Notes under the pieces: generated by a model | What the model was told of the DNA's origin: nothing | Seen by the model: the letters and a program-made list of their open reading frames with translations, nothing else | Database searches by the model: none | DNA from: UBA7332 sp051657165 | GTDB taxonomy: Bacteria > Bacteroidota > Bacteroidia > Bacteroidales > UBA7332 | Direction: 5' to 3' | DNA: 59,447 nucleotides | Assembly (NCBI GenBank): GCA_051657165.1 | Contig: JBOFKD010000290.1 | Coordinates: 1 to 59,447, forward strand | Position numbers and translations under genes: made by a program | Part shown: positions 43,410 to 52,952 of the stretch, piece after piece | How the letters are laid out: the number at the start of each line of letters is the position of its first letter | Numbering within the stretch: position 1 is the first letter of the stretch

Positions 43410-44342
43410 TCAGGAGTTGCCGGATGTATTAACAATTGGAGAAGCCGGTTCGTCAGAACATAATACCACGAGCAGATTACTCACCATTGTAGCTTTACGC
43501 TCTTCCGTAAAAGTGACCACTGATTTTTCTTCAAGTCTCTGCAAAGCCATATCAACCATTGACACTGCTCCTTCCACGATTTTCTCTCTTGCTGCAATAA
43601 TTGCTTCAGCCTGCTGGCGGCGTAACATGACTGCTGCAATTTCTGGTGCATAAGCAAGATAATTAATACGTGCTTCCACAACTTCAATACCGGCAAGAGA
43701 CAAACGTTCGTTAATAGCTTTTTCAAGCTCTTCGTTCACTTCTTCTCCGCCATCTCTTAATGTTACTTCATGTTTCTGATTATCGAGCAAATCGTACGGA
43801 TAGTGCCCTGCAAGACTTCTTAATGCTGCATCACACTGGATAGCTACAAACTCTTCGAACGCTTTCATTCTCGAAGGCTCAGCCTGACCGGGTGTTGAAG
43901 AAACCATAGATGCACTATCAATCTCGAACATGCATTTGTAGGTATCATTAATCCTCCAAACTAATATGGAGCCTATCATAATCGGATTCCCGTTTTTATC
44001 ATTTACTTTAATAGGAGGAATATCCAGATTTCGGGCTCTGGCGGTAAGTTTTGTTTTCGTGTAGAAAGGGTTAACCCAGAAATAGCCATTTGCGCGCAAA
44101 GTTCCTCTGTATTTACCAAAGAAAACCATTACCCGAAGATTATTCGGTTCAATCATAACAATGCCCGCAGCAAGAAAAAATGACAGAATTATACACAAGG
44201 GAGCAACTGCATAACTAAAATCTCCCAGAAGAGGAAATGCAAATAAAAGGCCTGCAATAACTAACAAGGCCAAGACTACAAATAGCATCAGGAAGCCGGA
44301 TAAAACCGTTCCTTTAAATGAATACTCTTTTAAATTTTCCAT
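43410..44342 (-). CDS. SPFH/Band 7 (stomatin-like) membrane protein
   Basis: The 310-residue protein has two N-terminal membrane helices (about 12-38 and 43-65). An SPFH domain (about 68-240, with VMVFFGKYRGTLRANGYFWVNPF) is followed by an alanine/glutamate-rich helical segment with LRRQQAEAIIAAREKIVEGAV and a short tail. SPFH proteins form large ring-like membrane assemblies that scaffold proteases or lipid domains. There is no adjacent NfeD gene, so it is not a classical stomatin operon. It is monocistronic. Confidence 0.9.
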   Translation of the reverse strand: MENLKEYSFKGTVLSGFLMLFVVLALLVIAGLLFAFPLLGDFSYAVAPLCIILSFFLAAGIVMIEPNNLRVMVFFGKYRGTLRANGYFWVNPFYTKTKLTARARNLDIPPIKVNDKNGNPIMIGSILVWRINDTYKCMFEIDSASMVSSTPGQAEPSRMKAFEEFVAIQCDAALRSLAGHYPYDLLDNQKHEVTLRDGGEEVNEELEKAINERLSLAGIEVVEARINYLAYAPEIAAVMLRRQQAEAIIAAREKIVEGAVSMVDMALQRLEEKSVVTFTEERKATMVSNLLVVLCSDEPASPIVNTSGNS

Positions 44343-44424
44343 ATGAATTATATTTAGATTGCTATCACAATCTACAAATATATAAACATATATTAAAAAT
44401 AAAAGATTTTACAGAAATAAAAAA

Positions 44425-44448
44425 GCTGCTATCCGGAGAGATAGCAGC
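44425..44448 (-). terminator. Terminator of the Lrp-type regulator gene
   Basis: GCTGCTAT (44425-44432) pairs with ATAGCAGC (44441-44448) around an 8-nt loop. On the minus strand it follows the stop codon by about 15 bp and ends in a T-run (the A-run at 44418-44424). Confidence 0.88.
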
Positions 44449-44462
44449 CAAATTTCGTTAGA

Positions 44463-44939
44463 TTAATCTTCGTTTGCAGCATCCGGAATAGGAAGCTGGC
44501 GCTTAAATGCTTCTTTAAACGATATCAAAGATTCTGATCCTGATAAACCAAGAGGTTGAAGCTTGGTATGAATAATTTCTAAAAGATGCTGATTGTTTCT
44601 TGCATATATCTTAATGAATAAATCATACTTACCTGTTGTGTAATGACATTCCAACACTTCAGGAATCTGATATAATGCATCAACAACCTCTGAAAATCTG
44701 CTGGGATCTTTCAGATACAGACCCATGAATGTGCAAGTCTCATAACCTACTTTTGCTGGTTCGATAGTAAATTCAGAACCGGTTATAACACCCATATTCA
44801 TCAGCTTTTGTACTCTTTGGTGGATAGCTGCACCAGATACACCGCACTCACGTGCTACCTCCAGAAAAGGCACGCGGGCATTGCCGATAATAATTCGAAG
44901 GATTTTAACATCCAAACTATCTAATTGAAAAGGAGCCAT
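44463..44939 (-). CDS. Lrp/AsnC-family transcriptional regulator
   Basis: The protein is about 158 residues, with an N-terminal winged helix-turn-helix (LDSLDVKILRIIIGNARVPF, then GVSGAAIHQRVQKL) and a C-terminal RAM/ACT-like ligand-binding domain (about 75-145, with ECHYTTGKYDLFIKI). Family members respond to amino acids and control amino acid metabolism or transport. The ATG at 44939 (MAPFQLDSLD) fits the family N-terminus better than the upstream 44966. The ThrE-like exporter pair nearby would be a natural target, as in other bacteria, but it is not adjacent and this is only a suggestion. Confidence 0.9.
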   Translation of the reverse strand: MAPFQLDSLDVKILRIIIGNARVPFLEVARECGVSGAAIHQRVQKLMNMGVITGSEFTIEPAKVGYETCTFMGLYLKDPSRFSEVVDALYQIPEVLECHYTTGKYDLFIKIYARNNQHLLEIIHTKLQPLGLSGSESLISFKEAFKRQLPIPDAANED

Positions 44940-45043
44940 AGGTTTTTTCTTAATAATTACACACAAATATAATAAAGAAAGGATGAAATTATAAGTCTGA
45001 GAAGATTTGTTTTGCCGGTACTAGCAATATTTATAGTTTAGAT

Positions 45044-45076
45044 AAAAAAAGCTGTCCAAAATGAACAGCTTTTTTT
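45044..45076 (-). terminator. Terminator of the ExbB-ExbD operon
   Basis: AAAAAAAGCTGT (45044-45055) pairs with ACAGCTTTTTT (45065-45076 region) around a 9-nt loop. On the minus strand it lies just after the last exbD gene. Confidence 0.88.
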
Positions 45077-45088
45077 ATATGATAAAAC

Positions 45089-45556
45089 TTATTTTGCATC
45101 TTGAATTGCAGAATAGTTAATTTTCAAAGCCTGGGCTTCGCGAAGAGCTTGTTTAATATCAACAATTACCCCCATCTTCGTATCCTTATCAATTTTCATT
45201 GAAACGGTCATCAATGGTTGATCTTCCTCTTTCATACTAGAACGTTCCTGAGCAATGTACTCCTGAATTTCGCCAACTTCAGCAAATTTATCATTTAGCT
45301 GAAGACGAGTTTCAGTACCCATTTTCTTAGAGAATTCAGACGTTGGTTTACCCGCATAAATGAAAGTAACCAATGATTTTTTCTCTAGTTTTTGTAGCTC
45401 TGTTGCATGTGGTAATTTGAATTGAACCTTCAAAGTTACTTCACGCATTGTAGTAACGATCATAAAGAAGAATAGAAGCGTAAAGATCAAATCGGGCAAT
45501 GAAGAAGTATTCAACGCAGGCATCTCACGCCCGCCGGATTTACTAAATTTTCCCAT
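45089..45556 (-). CDS. exbD: ExbD/TolR-family biopolymer transporter, second copy
   Basis: The 155-residue protein has a single N-terminal membrane helix with the conserved proton-relay Asp in SSLPDLIFTLLFFFMIVTT and a periplasmic domain. It follows the other exbD with a 1-base overlap and is clearly a paralogue, with low similarity beyond the helix. Two ExbD-type subunits could form a mixed assembly with ExbB to energise TonB-dependent transport such as the SusC system. It is the last gene of a four-gene operon. Confidence 0.93.
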   Translation of the reverse strand: MGKFSKSGGREMPALNTSSLPDLIFTLLFFFMIVTTMREVTLKVQFKLPHATELQKLEKKSLVTFIYAGKPTSEFSKKMGTETRLQLNDKFAEVGEIQEYIAQERSSMKEEDQPLMTVSMKIDKDTKMGVIVDIKQALREAQALKINYSAIQDAK

Positions 45557-46146
45557 TATTTATTCTCTCCATAATTTTTAGGTTCCGCTTCTGAAATCAT
45601 CTGAGGATAAACCTGAGCAACAGCTTTCTTTTGCTCATCATCTAACTCATCAAACATCTTTCCGAATTTTTTCTTCGAAACTTCATTACGTAATTCGTTA
45701 TAAGCTGCTACAAGCTCATTCTGAACTTGGATATATGCCTGATATTTAGTACCGCGGTCATTTTGTAGTGAAATAACATGTTTTTTCGTTACTTTCATTG
45801 GTCCGAAGAACGGAATATCTACAACTTCACGCTCAGGCAAATTTGGATCGTCGTTTTCATTTTTGATGAATTCAACGGCTTTTTCTTTTAGTTCGCCTAC
45901 GTTCATTGGCTGACCATTAACCATTAACTGGTCATATGCATTGATCAACACTACCATAACGTTACGCTGCTTGATATCGATATCTGTTTTCTCTTGATCT
46001 TTAGGAACAGGAGGCGGAAGGCGACGAGCCAAACCTTTATCTGTATCCATAGATGTTGTGATCAAGAAAAAGATAAGTAACAAGAACGCGATATCGGCAG
46101 TTGAACTGGCGTTAATTTCAGGTACTTTTTTCTTTTTTCTTGCCAT
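45556..46146 (-). CDS. exbD: ExbD/TolR-family biopolymer transporter, first copy
   Basis: The 196-residue protein has a basic N-terminus (MARKKKK), a single membrane helix with conserved Asp in STADIAFLLLIFFLITTSM, a proline-rich linker (RRLPPPVPK) and an extended periplasmic part. It is longer than a typical ExbD (about 140), because of a charged insertion and tail (about 90-196). It lies between the 4-TM protein and the second exbD. Confidence 0.93.
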   Translation of the reverse strand: MARKKKKVPEINASSTADIAFLLLIFFLITTSMDTDKGLARRLPPPVPKDQEKTDIDIKQRNVMVVLINAYDQLMVNGQPMNVGELKEKAVEFIKNENDDPNLPEREVVDIPFFGPMKVTKKHVISLQNDRGTKYQAYIQVQNELVAAYNELRNEVSKKKFGKMFDELDDEQKKAVAQVYPQMISEAEPKNYGENK

Positions 46147-46190
46147 GTCGCTATATCGTTATAAATTCGGGAGACGAGCTCCCGAATGTT

Positions 46191-46652
46191 TTATTTTTTA
46201 ATCAACTTAGATACGTTTGAGAAAACAACAAGAAGAATAGCTACTCCGATTAGGAAATATGTAGCATAAAGCATCATGTCTGCAATTTTCAAAGTCGGAC
46301 CAACATTGTCAAGTCCGTCGTATCCTGGCAAGTTAAGAGGTGTGCTATCTCCAAGCGCCCATGCACCACCCATTACGGCAACGAAAAGAGCAATGTTGAT
46401 AACTGTACCTAGTGCTTTTTTAGGAGTTTCTTTCACTGACATCATAAACTGGAACAGTGCGAATCCAATTGTTGCAATAACACCTGCTCCAATTAGGATA
46501 TAAGCCCAATTTAACAGAATCTCTGTATTTTTAGGTTCTAGAATCTCCGCATTCTGGTCAACATACCCACCACCATAGTACAATCCTAGGACTACTACAG
46601 TAACGGCAAGCATGGCGTATAGAACCCAGTGCGCAATTTTACTGATTGACAT
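46191..46652 (-). CDS. Four-helix membrane protein within the exb operon, unknown function
   Basis: The 153-residue protein has about four transmembrane helices (about 9-27, 46-68, 83-103, 124-148) and short polar loops. I recognise no named family, though its fixed place between exbB and exbD suggests a subunit or assembly factor of the motor complex. It begins 8 bp after exbB. No catalytic motif is seen. Confidence 0.8.
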   Translation of the reverse strand: MSISKIAHWVLYAMLAVTVVVLGLYYGGGYVDQNAEILEPKNTEILLNWAYILIGAGVIATIGFALFQFMMSVKETPKKALGTVINIALFVAVMGGAWALGDSTPLNLPGYDGLDNVGPTLKIADMMLYATYFLIGVAILLVVFSNVSKLIKK

Positions 46653-46660
46653 AGTCTGTA

Positions 46661-47473
46661 TTATTTTTTGTATTTAAGATTGTATTTGATAACAAGGTCA
46701 AGTAGAGAGATAGAAGAATCTTCCATATCGTTAAGGATACTTTCTACTTTAGCAAGAATGTAGTTGTAGAACAATTGAAGGATCAATGCAACGATCAAAC
46801 CACCGATTGTTGTAATCAAGGCAACTTTCATACCACCCGCAACAACTGTTGGAGAGATATCACCTACCTGCTGGATTTTATCGAACGCTTCAACCATACC
46901 GATTACAGTTCCCAAGAACCCTAATGATGGAGCCATCGCGATAAATAGAGTGATCCAAGAAAGACCTTTTTCCAAAAGACCAGCCTGAACACCTCCGTAA
47001 GAGATTACTGATTTTTCAACTACGTCGATACCGTAATCCATTCTCATCAAACCTTGATAGAAAATAGAAGCTACAGGACCTCTTGTGTTACGACATACAG
47101 TTTTTGCTGCTTCAACATCACCTTTATCAAGCGCTGCTTCAACGCCAGCTAAAAGTTTTTTAGTGTTAACCTCAGCAAGGTTCAAATAAATAATTCTTTC
47201 GATAATGAAAGCCATACCAAAGATAAGAGCAATCATAACGATTGACATAAAGAATGCGTTACCCTCAATAAACTTCGTTTTCAAAGCTTTGTGAAGACCA
47301 CCTTCTTCGTCAACAGGGATAGTTGCAGCTTCTTCAACTTGAGCAGTTTCTTGAGCTACTTCAGCCGCAGGTGCAGTTTGTTCAGTTTGAGCTGCCTCCT
47401 GTGCTACAACGAACTGAGTTGTTCCCATCATAAGGAAACCTGACATTGCTAGAATTGCAAATAACTTTTTCAT
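46661..47473 (-). CDS. exbB: ExbB/TolQ/MotA-family proton channel protein
   Basis: The 270-residue protein has a cleavable signal peptide (ending VVAQ near residue 25) and a Gln/Glu/Ala-rich periplasmic stretch (25-60). Three membrane helices follow, with the MotA/TolQ/ExbB signatures RGPVASIFYQGL, SLGFLGTVIGMVEAF and MKVALITTIGGLIVALIL. The signal peptide plus acidic extension is typical of Bacteroidetes ExbB. It powers TonB using the proton gradient. It is the first gene of the exb operon, 86 bp from tRNA-Ser. Confidence 0.94.
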   Translation of the reverse strand: MKKLFAILAMSGFLMMGTTQFVVAQEAAQTEQTAPAAEVAQETAQVEEAATIPVDEEGGLHKALKTKFIEGNAFFMSIVMIALIFGMAFIIERIIYLNLAEVNTKKLLAGVEAALDKGDVEAAKTVCRNTRGPVASIFYQGLMRMDYGIDVVEKSVISYGGVQAGLLEKGLSWITLFIAMAPSLGFLGTVIGMVEAFDKIQQVGDISPTVVAGGMKVALITTIGGLIVALILQLFYNYILAKVESILNDMEDSSISLLDLVIKYNLKYKK

Positions 47474-47559
47474 CGTTCTTTAATTTTAGGTTTGTTTTAT
47501 TGGTTTGTTACTATTTTAATTAATTCTGTTTTTTGGTCTGTCCGGTAAAGAACAGATTG
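47474..47559. other. Leader of the exb operon
   Basis: This short AT-rich stretch lies between tRNA-Ser and exbB and should contain the exb promoter. No convincing box could be assigned. Together with the tRNA and 47648-47822 it makes up the 349-bp protein-free gap here. Confidence 0.4.
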
Positions 47560-47647
47560 CGGAGTGAGGGGGATTCGAACCCCCGAAACGCTTTTGGCGT
47601 TTACACGCTTTCCAGGCGTGCCTCTTCAACCACTCGAGCACCACTCC
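47560..47647 (-). tRNA. tRNA-Ser (GGA)
   Basis: On the minus strand the acceptor GGAGTGG (47641-47647) pairs with the 3' strand at 47561-47567, and discriminator G comes from 47560. The anticodon loop TGGAAAG carries GGA. A long variable arm and a normal T-arm (GGGGGTTCGAATCCCCC) confirm a class II serine tRNA of 88 nt without encoded CCA. Confidence 0.96.
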
Positions 47648-47822
47648 CTTTTAATTTGAGCGGAAAAGTATAAAAATATTTTTACATACAATATACGATT
47701 CCGCCACAAATGTAAATAAATTTCTTTCGACTCCTACTTTTGCTTTAAATCTTTTGCTTACAAAACAGAAAAAAAACGAACTTTTTATGAATTCACTTCC
47801 CATTTTTGTATAAAAAAGCAGG

Positions 47823-48593
47823 CTATCCCAATAAATTAATTGCATTACGTGTGGTTTCACTTGCAATCTCGTCAACAGGCAGCTGATAAATATTGCTCAG
47901 ATGCTCTGCAATTATTGGTATATAAGCCGGATGATTCCGCTTGCCCCGATGAGGTACCGGTGTCAGATACGGAGCATCCGTTTCAATTACTATTTTTGAT
48001 AAAGGAACCTTACTTAATATATTTCGCAAGTTACAATTTTTAAATGTTAAAACACCATTTATCCCTAATAAAAAGTCTCCTGAATCAAAAATTCGCAAAG
48101 CATCATCCAATTCACCTCCAAAAGAGTGAAAGATGCCACGTAAACCATCAAATTCACGTACAACTTCCAGGGTTTCATCCAAGGAATTACGGGTATGAAT
48201 AACGACAGGAAGTCCCATCTCTTTAGCCCAGTTCAGCTGAATCCTGAAGGCTTCTTTTTGTTCTTTCTCACGCTCACGGCTCCAATACAGATCGATACCA
48301 ATTTCACCAACAGCTGAGAAATCATACTGGTCAAAAAGTGGTTTTATTTCATTCAGCTGTTTTTCGAAATCAAGCTCCACACTTGTTGGATGAAGCCCCA
48401 TCATCATACGAAAATAAGCAGGATCCTTTTCATACAAATTTATCATAGGTTTTATAGATTCCTGATCTACATTAGGCAAATAAATCCGGTCCACTCCTAC
48501 TTTGCGTGCATCTGTAATCACCTGATCTATATCTTCGTTATAATCCTCCTGATAAATATGAGAATGTGTATCTACGAATTTCAACATAAGCAT
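47823..48593 (-). CDS. tatD: TatD-family metal-dependent hydrolase
   Basis: The 256-residue TIM-barrel amidohydrolase has the metal-binding VDTHSH at its N-terminus, GEIGIDLYW, VIHTR, HSFGG and ETDAPYLTP, which together are diagnostic of the TatD DNase family. It would act as a 3'-5' exonuclease in DNA repair or RNA turnover. The start may be the first ATG or the one two codons later. It lies 5 bp after the polyprenyl synthase gene, so the two form an operon. Confidence 0.93.
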   Translation of the reverse strand: MLMLKFVDTHSHIYQEDYNEDIDQVITDARKVGVDRIYLPNVDQESIKPMINLYEKDPAYFRMMMGLHPTSVELDFEKQLNEIKPLFDQYDFSAVGEIGIDLYWSREREKEQKEAFRIQLNWAKEMGLPVVIHTRNSLDETLEVVREFDGLRGIFHSFGGELDDALRIFDSGDFLLGINGVLTFKNCNLRNILSKVPLSKIVIETDAPYLTPVPHRGKRNHPAYIPIIAEHLSNIYQLPVDEIASETTRNAINLLG

Positions 48594-48598
48594 TGATT

Positions 48599-49573
48599 CT
48601 ATGATTCTCTGAACATAAGCTGGTATGCCAGCTGTTTCAATTCATTCGTTTTATCTGCGTGAACACTCATCTGATCAAGAGCATGAATTGCTTTATCATA
48701 ATAATATTTCATTCGCTCCTCACTCAGCTCTTTTAAATGTAACTGATCATAAATTGCACGCACGGCTGCGATTTTCTCTTCGCGGTCAAATACCTGCTTT
48801 GCTATCCATGATTCTAATTCCTCTTTTAATGGGCCTTCAGCATTTTGCAATGCATTGATCAATAAAAAAGTTTTCTTATTTGAGACAATATCGCCACCAA
48901 TATTCTTTCCGAATTTAGCAACGTCGCCATATACATCCAGCAAATCATCCTTTAACTGAAAAGCAAGACCGATAGATTCACCATACTCATATAATAAATC
49001 TGCATCTTTCATATCCGCTCCCCCATTTAAGGCTCCGAGTTTCAATGCACAACCTAACAAAACAGCTGTTTTCAAACGGATCATTTCCATATACTCCTCG
49101 ACACGAACATCCATTCTGGACTCAAATTCCATATCAAACTGCTGACCCTCGCATACCTCTATTGCTGTTTTGGAAAACAGCGGCAACAATTGTGGTAACT
49201 TCAGCGGATCAACTTTTGCCAGAAACTGATAAGCAAGAATCAGCATTGCATCACCGGAGAGAATAGCCGCATTTTCATTCCATTTTTTATGGACGGTTGG
49301 TTTACCTCGTCGTATATCTGCATTATCCATAACATCATCATGAAGCAAAGTGAAGTTATGAAACACTTCTATAGCCATAGCTGCCGGCATTGACTTCAAA
49401 GGAGATTCCGAAAATATTTCAGCTCCCATCAGCGTTAGTACCGGACGTATTCTCTTTCCACCTAAAGCCAGAATATAAGCTATCGGATCATATAGTTCTT
49501 TAGGTGATTCAGGATATTCAATCTGATTAATTTCCTGATTTATTGCATTCAGATACAATTCTGTATTTTTCAT
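48599..49573 (-). CDS. Trans-polyprenyl diphosphate synthase
   Basis: The 324-residue protein is an isoprenyl diphosphate synthase with the first Asp-rich motif LLHDDVMDNADIRRG (Asp79, Asp80, Asp83) and the second QLKDDLLD, plus GKRIRPVL near the N-terminus. It elongates allylic diphosphates with IPP. Chain length (geranylgeranyl versus longer, for menaquinone) cannot be read safely. It is co-transcribed with tatD. Confidence 0.93.
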   Translation of the reverse strand: MKNTELYLNAINQEINQIEYPESPKELYDPIAYILALGGKRIRPVLTLMGAEIFSESPLKSMPAAMAIEVFHNFTLLHDDVMDNADIRRGKPTVHKKWNENAAILSGDAMLILAYQFLAKVDPLKLPQLLPLFSKTAIEVCEGQQFDMEFESRMDVRVEEYMEMIRLKTAVLLGCALKLGALNGGADMKDADLLYEYGESIGLAFQLKDDLLDVYGDVAKFGKNIGGDIVSNKKTFLLINALQNAEGPLKEELESWIAKQVFDREEKIAAVRAIYDQLHLKELSEERMKYYYDKAIHALDQMSVHADKTNELKQLAYQLMFRES

Positions 49574-49604
49574 ACTTTGAATCTTATGTTGATTTAAACA
49601 AAAA

Positions 49605-49631
49605 AAAGAGGCTACGAAAGGTAGCCTCTTT
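49605..49631 (-). terminator. Terminator of the tonB gene
   Basis: AAAGAGGCTAC (49605-49615) pairs perfectly with GTAGCCTCTTT (49621-49631) around GAAAG. The T-run on the minus strand is supplied by the A-run at 49600-49607. Confidence 0.92.
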
Positions 49632-49647
49632 ATACTAATTTGTCTGA

Positions 49648-50337
49648 TTATTGTAATCTAAAGTTGATAGGTACAGTATATTTTACACGTACCGGTTTAC
49701 CCCTTTGTTTACCAGGTTTCCACGCAGGCATCGCATTGATAACCCGGATTGCCTCTTTATCCAAAGAAGGGTCAACACCTCTGACAACAACCGGATCCAC
49801 CACTTTACCATCTTTATTAATAGTAAATGAGCAAATTACACGGCCCTGAATACCATTCTCCTGAGCAATAACCGGATATTTAACCGATTTAGCCAAGTAT
49901 TGAAGAAGTGCTGTTTCTCCACCCGGGAATTGTGGCATTTCCTCTACTACTGTAAAGATCTGGTGTTCTGTTGGATCTTCTTCCTCGATAACTGGTTTCT
50001 GGAATACGATTTCAACTTTTTTATCTTTCGTATCCTCAGTTGACTCGATTTGAACATCAGCAACTTCTTTTTCATTTTCTACCACGTTGATTTCCTCAAC
50101 TACAACTTCCGGTGCCGGAGGTGGTGGCGGTGGAGGTGTTTCCATACGTTCAGTAATCGGAATGATTTCTTCCTCAACGAAAACATCTGAAACTCCATCC
50201 ATGTTTGCTTTCTTTACATCTCTGTTTGTCCATTCAAACCCTACGAATAAAACCGCAAGAATGAATACATAGCCAAGAAGGAGATAGATCAGCCTCTTGT
50301 TCTCTAGATCTGCTTTAGGTGATTTTTTTATTTCCAT
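49648..50337 (-). CDS. tonB: TonB-family energy transducer
   Basis: The 229-residue protein has one N-terminal membrane helix (LIYLLLGYVFILAVLFVGF), a proline stretch (METPPPPPPPAPEVVVEE) spanning the periplasm, and a C-terminal TonB domain (about 140-229) with YPVIAQENGIQGRVICSFTI and the terminal KYTVPINFRL. It couples ExbB/ExbD to TonB-dependent receptors such as SusC. It is monocistronic, about 2.2 kb from the exb operon. Confidence 0.94.
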   Translation of the reverse strand: MEIKKSPKADLENKRLIYLLLGYVFILAVLFVGFEWTNRDVKKANMDGVSDVFVEEEIIPITERMETPPPPPPPAPEVVVEEINVVENEKEVADVQIESTEDTKDKKVEIVFQKPVIEEEDPTEHQIFTVVEEMPQFPGGETALLQYLAKSVKYPVIAQENGIQGRVICSFTINKDGKVVDPVVVRGVDPSLDKEAIRVINAMPAWKPGKQRGKPVRVKYTVPINFRLQ

Positions 50338-50498
50338 ATTGTTTAGTATTATATTTCTCGGTTAGAGAACGACTACTTAAATAATCGCTTGGTGCAAATG
50401 TAATATTTTTTTTATTGCGCCAATTTCTAAATGATTTTTTTTTTAATTCAAAGCAAGAAAAAAGACATAAGAAAGCATTTTCTAGTATTTAAACATTC

Positions 50499-50535
50499 AA
50501 AGAGGAGTTTCAGTTGACCCTGAAAACTCCTCTTT
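50499..50535 (-). terminator. Terminator of dsbD
   Basis: AAAGAGGAGTTTCAG (50499-50513) pairs with CTGAAAACTCCTCTTT (about 50520-50535) with one bulge, and a T-run is provided on the minus strand. It lies 20 bp after the dsbD stop codon. Confidence 0.85.
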
Positions 50536-50554
50536 TTGTATAACTATACTTAAA

Positions 50555-52663
50555 TTACTTTAAAAAATTAGAAATCCCTTCATTAAGGAATTCTAAAAAT
50601 TTAGTAGCATTCGGATCGAATGCAAAGTTTTCATTTGTAAGAACAGTACCGTCAGGATTTAGAATTACGTAGTAAGGCTGAGCATTTGCTTTAAATTTCG
50701 TAATCTGCAAGTCTGCATTTTTCTGACTTAACAATTTTGCTTCTCTTCCGTTACGATCCAGGAACCACTCATCCTGTGGCAACTCAATCGTTCTTTCATC
50801 AACATATAAAGCTGCAATAACAAAATTATCACGCAGTGTTTTCAAGACCTGAGGATCAGACCAAACCTGTTGTTCCATCTTACGGCAGTTTACACATGCT
50901 TTTCCTGTAAAATCCAAAAACACAGGTTTATTTAGTTTCTTCGCACATGCCAAAGCCTGATCATAATCGAAATAACCTTTTAAGCCATGAGGCAATGAAA
51001 GTTTCTCCGAATATTTAGGCTTTTCACATAATTCAAATGCAGACGTATTTGTTGTTCCTGCCGGTGCAGAAACCGCCACTTCTCTGATTGATTTCTCAAT
51101 ATTGAAGTCCTGATTTTTCATACTTGGCATCCATCCTGAAAGAGCATTCAATGGTGCACCCCACATACCCGGGATCATGTACACTACAAATGTAAATGTC
51201 ACGATAGAAAGCAACAGACGGAACCAACTTTTCACAACCGGTGTATCACTATCGTGCGGGAATCTGATTTTACCTAACAAGTAGAATCCTAACATAGTAA
51301 AGATTACGATCCATGCAGCCAGATAAATTTCGCGGTCCAGTAATCTCCATCCATAAACTTCATCAGGCGTATTGATAAATTTCAAGGCAAAAGCAAGCTC
51401 AACAAAAGCAAGACATACTTTCACTGAATTCAACCAACCTCCTGATTTAGGAAGCTTATTCATCAATTTAGGGAAGAATGCAAAGAATGTAAATGGAATA
51501 GCAAAAGCCAGAGAGAATCCAACCATCCCGACAATCGGACGAATAACTTCTCCACCTACTGCACTAATAGCAACTGTTCCGGCAATCGGAAGCGTACAAG
51601 AAAATGACACAAGCACCAGTGTTAATGCCATAAAGATAGGGCCGATAAAATCACCTTTATCTTCATTCGCCACACTTTTATTTACAAGGAACGAAGGTGC
51701 AGTAATTTCGAAATATCCGAAAAGAGAAATTGCGAATACCACAAAGATACCGGCAAACAAGAAGTTTGGCAACCAGTGCGTACTCATAAGGTTCGCAAAG
51801 TTTTCACCAAATACCATTGCCAGAACCGTTCCGAAAATAGTATAAATCAATACAATTGACACCCCATAAACAATTGCCTGTAGTTTACCTTTAGATCCGC
51901 TTTTAATAAAGAATGACACAGTCATCGGAATCATCGGGAATACACATGGAGTTAGTAATCCCACAAAACCTCCGGCAAAAGCAATCCAGAAGAAAGTCCA
52001 TAAAGACTCTTTCTCTTCAACAGGAGCTTCTTCGGCAGCAACAGGAGCAGCAACTGTCTCCTCTACTACTTCTTCAACAACTACAGTATCAGCTTCCGGT
52101 GTTGCAGGCGTTTCCACTACAACAGGAGCAACAGGGGCTGTTTCAGCCTTAGCTACAGGAACAGCCTCAGCTTTAGGCTCTTCTTTTTTCGCTTCAGCTT
52201 TAAATCCCTTTACGTTAACAGAGAATACATTGTCAAAAAACGGCACACAAGCTCCGTCATTACATACCATATAAGTATATGCCCCCTTCACAGAAAAATC
52301 TTTGTCAGTCAAGATCTTAATCTTTTGAACAAAAACGGCTTTCCCGTCAAAATAAGTAACATCTGCTCCAAATTCTTCCTGGAAATGAGTTACACCTTTT
52401 GGCTCAGAAGGTTTTCCGATCAATTCAAAATCTTTACTTTTATCAAAAGTAAATTCTGTTGGAATTGGTCCATTTTCAACCGGCTTTTGTGAATACAAAT
52501 GATAGCCGGCATCAATTGCCGCTGAAATTACGATCTCAGCATTTTCTGAGTTTGCTGTTTGCTTAACTGAAAAAGTCCATTTTACCGGATCACTCATTTG
52601 CGCAAAAGCGAAAGATGCGAATACGAATAAAGATAAGACCGTCGCAAAAACTTTTCTTTTCAT
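50555..52663 (-). CDS. dsbD: DsbD-like thiol:disulfide interchange protein
   Basis: The 702-residue protein has a signal peptide (about 1-21) and an N-terminal DsbD-alpha-like domain (about 25-160, with DGACVPF). An unusually long Ala/Pro/Glu/Val-rich linker (about 160-220) leads to eight or so membrane helices (about 222-515) with LLTPCVFPMIPMTVSFF. The C-terminal thioredoxin domain has CVNC at 590-593. It would pass electrons from cytoplasmic thioredoxin to periplasmic thiols. It is monocistronic and divergent from the propeller regulator. Confidence 0.94.
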   Translation of the reverse strand: MKRKVFATVLSLFVFASFAFAQMSDPVKWTFSVKQTANSENAEIVISAAIDAGYHLYSQKPVENGPIPTEFTFDKSKDFELIGKPSEPKGVTHFQEEFGADVTYFDGKAVFVQKIKILTDKDFSVKGAYTYMVCNDGACVPFFDNVFSVNVKGFKAEAKKEEPKAEAVPVAKAETAPVAPVVVETPATPEADTVVVEEVVEETVAAPVAAEEAPVEEKESLWTFFWIAFAGGFVGLLTPCVFPMIPMTVSFFIKSGSKGKLQAIVYGVSIVLIYTIFGTVLAMVFGENFANLMSTHWLPNFLFAGIFVVFAISLFGYFEITAPSFLVNKSVANEDKGDFIGPIFMALTLVLVSFSCTLPIAGTVAISAVGGEVIRPIVGMVGFSLAFAIPFTFFAFFPKLMNKLPKSGGWLNSVKVCLAFVELAFALKFINTPDEVYGWRLLDREIYLAAWIVIFTMLGFYLLGKIRFPHDSDTPVVKSWFRLLLSIVTFTFVVYMIPGMWGAPLNALSGWMPSMKNQDFNIEKSIREVAVSAPAGTTNTSAFELCEKPKYSEKLSLPHGLKGYFDYDQALACAKKLNKPVFLDFTGKACVNCRKMEQQVWSDPQVLKTLRDNFVIAALYVDERTIELPQDEWFLDRNGREAKLLSQKNADLQITKFKANAQPYYVILNPDGTVLTNENFAFDPNATKFLEFLNEGISNFLK

Positions 52664-52952
52664 TGAACTGTTAATTATTGGTTAATCTGTAACTAATGAA
52701 TTGCGAAACTAAAAAAAATATTTAACATTTCCATAAAGACACATATCAACTCTCTAATTTTTAAATCTTTTAATTTCTCAGACTGCATTTTAAGTGTGAT
52801 ACTATTCTAATTTATATAAAATTAATAATCGCGTCGTATGCTTTAACTTTTCACTATCTCACATCACTAAATTTGCATATACCAAAGAAAAAAAAAGGAA
52901 TTAAAAACTAGTTCAGATTATGAATATAGAAAATGTTATTAAAAAGAATCAT

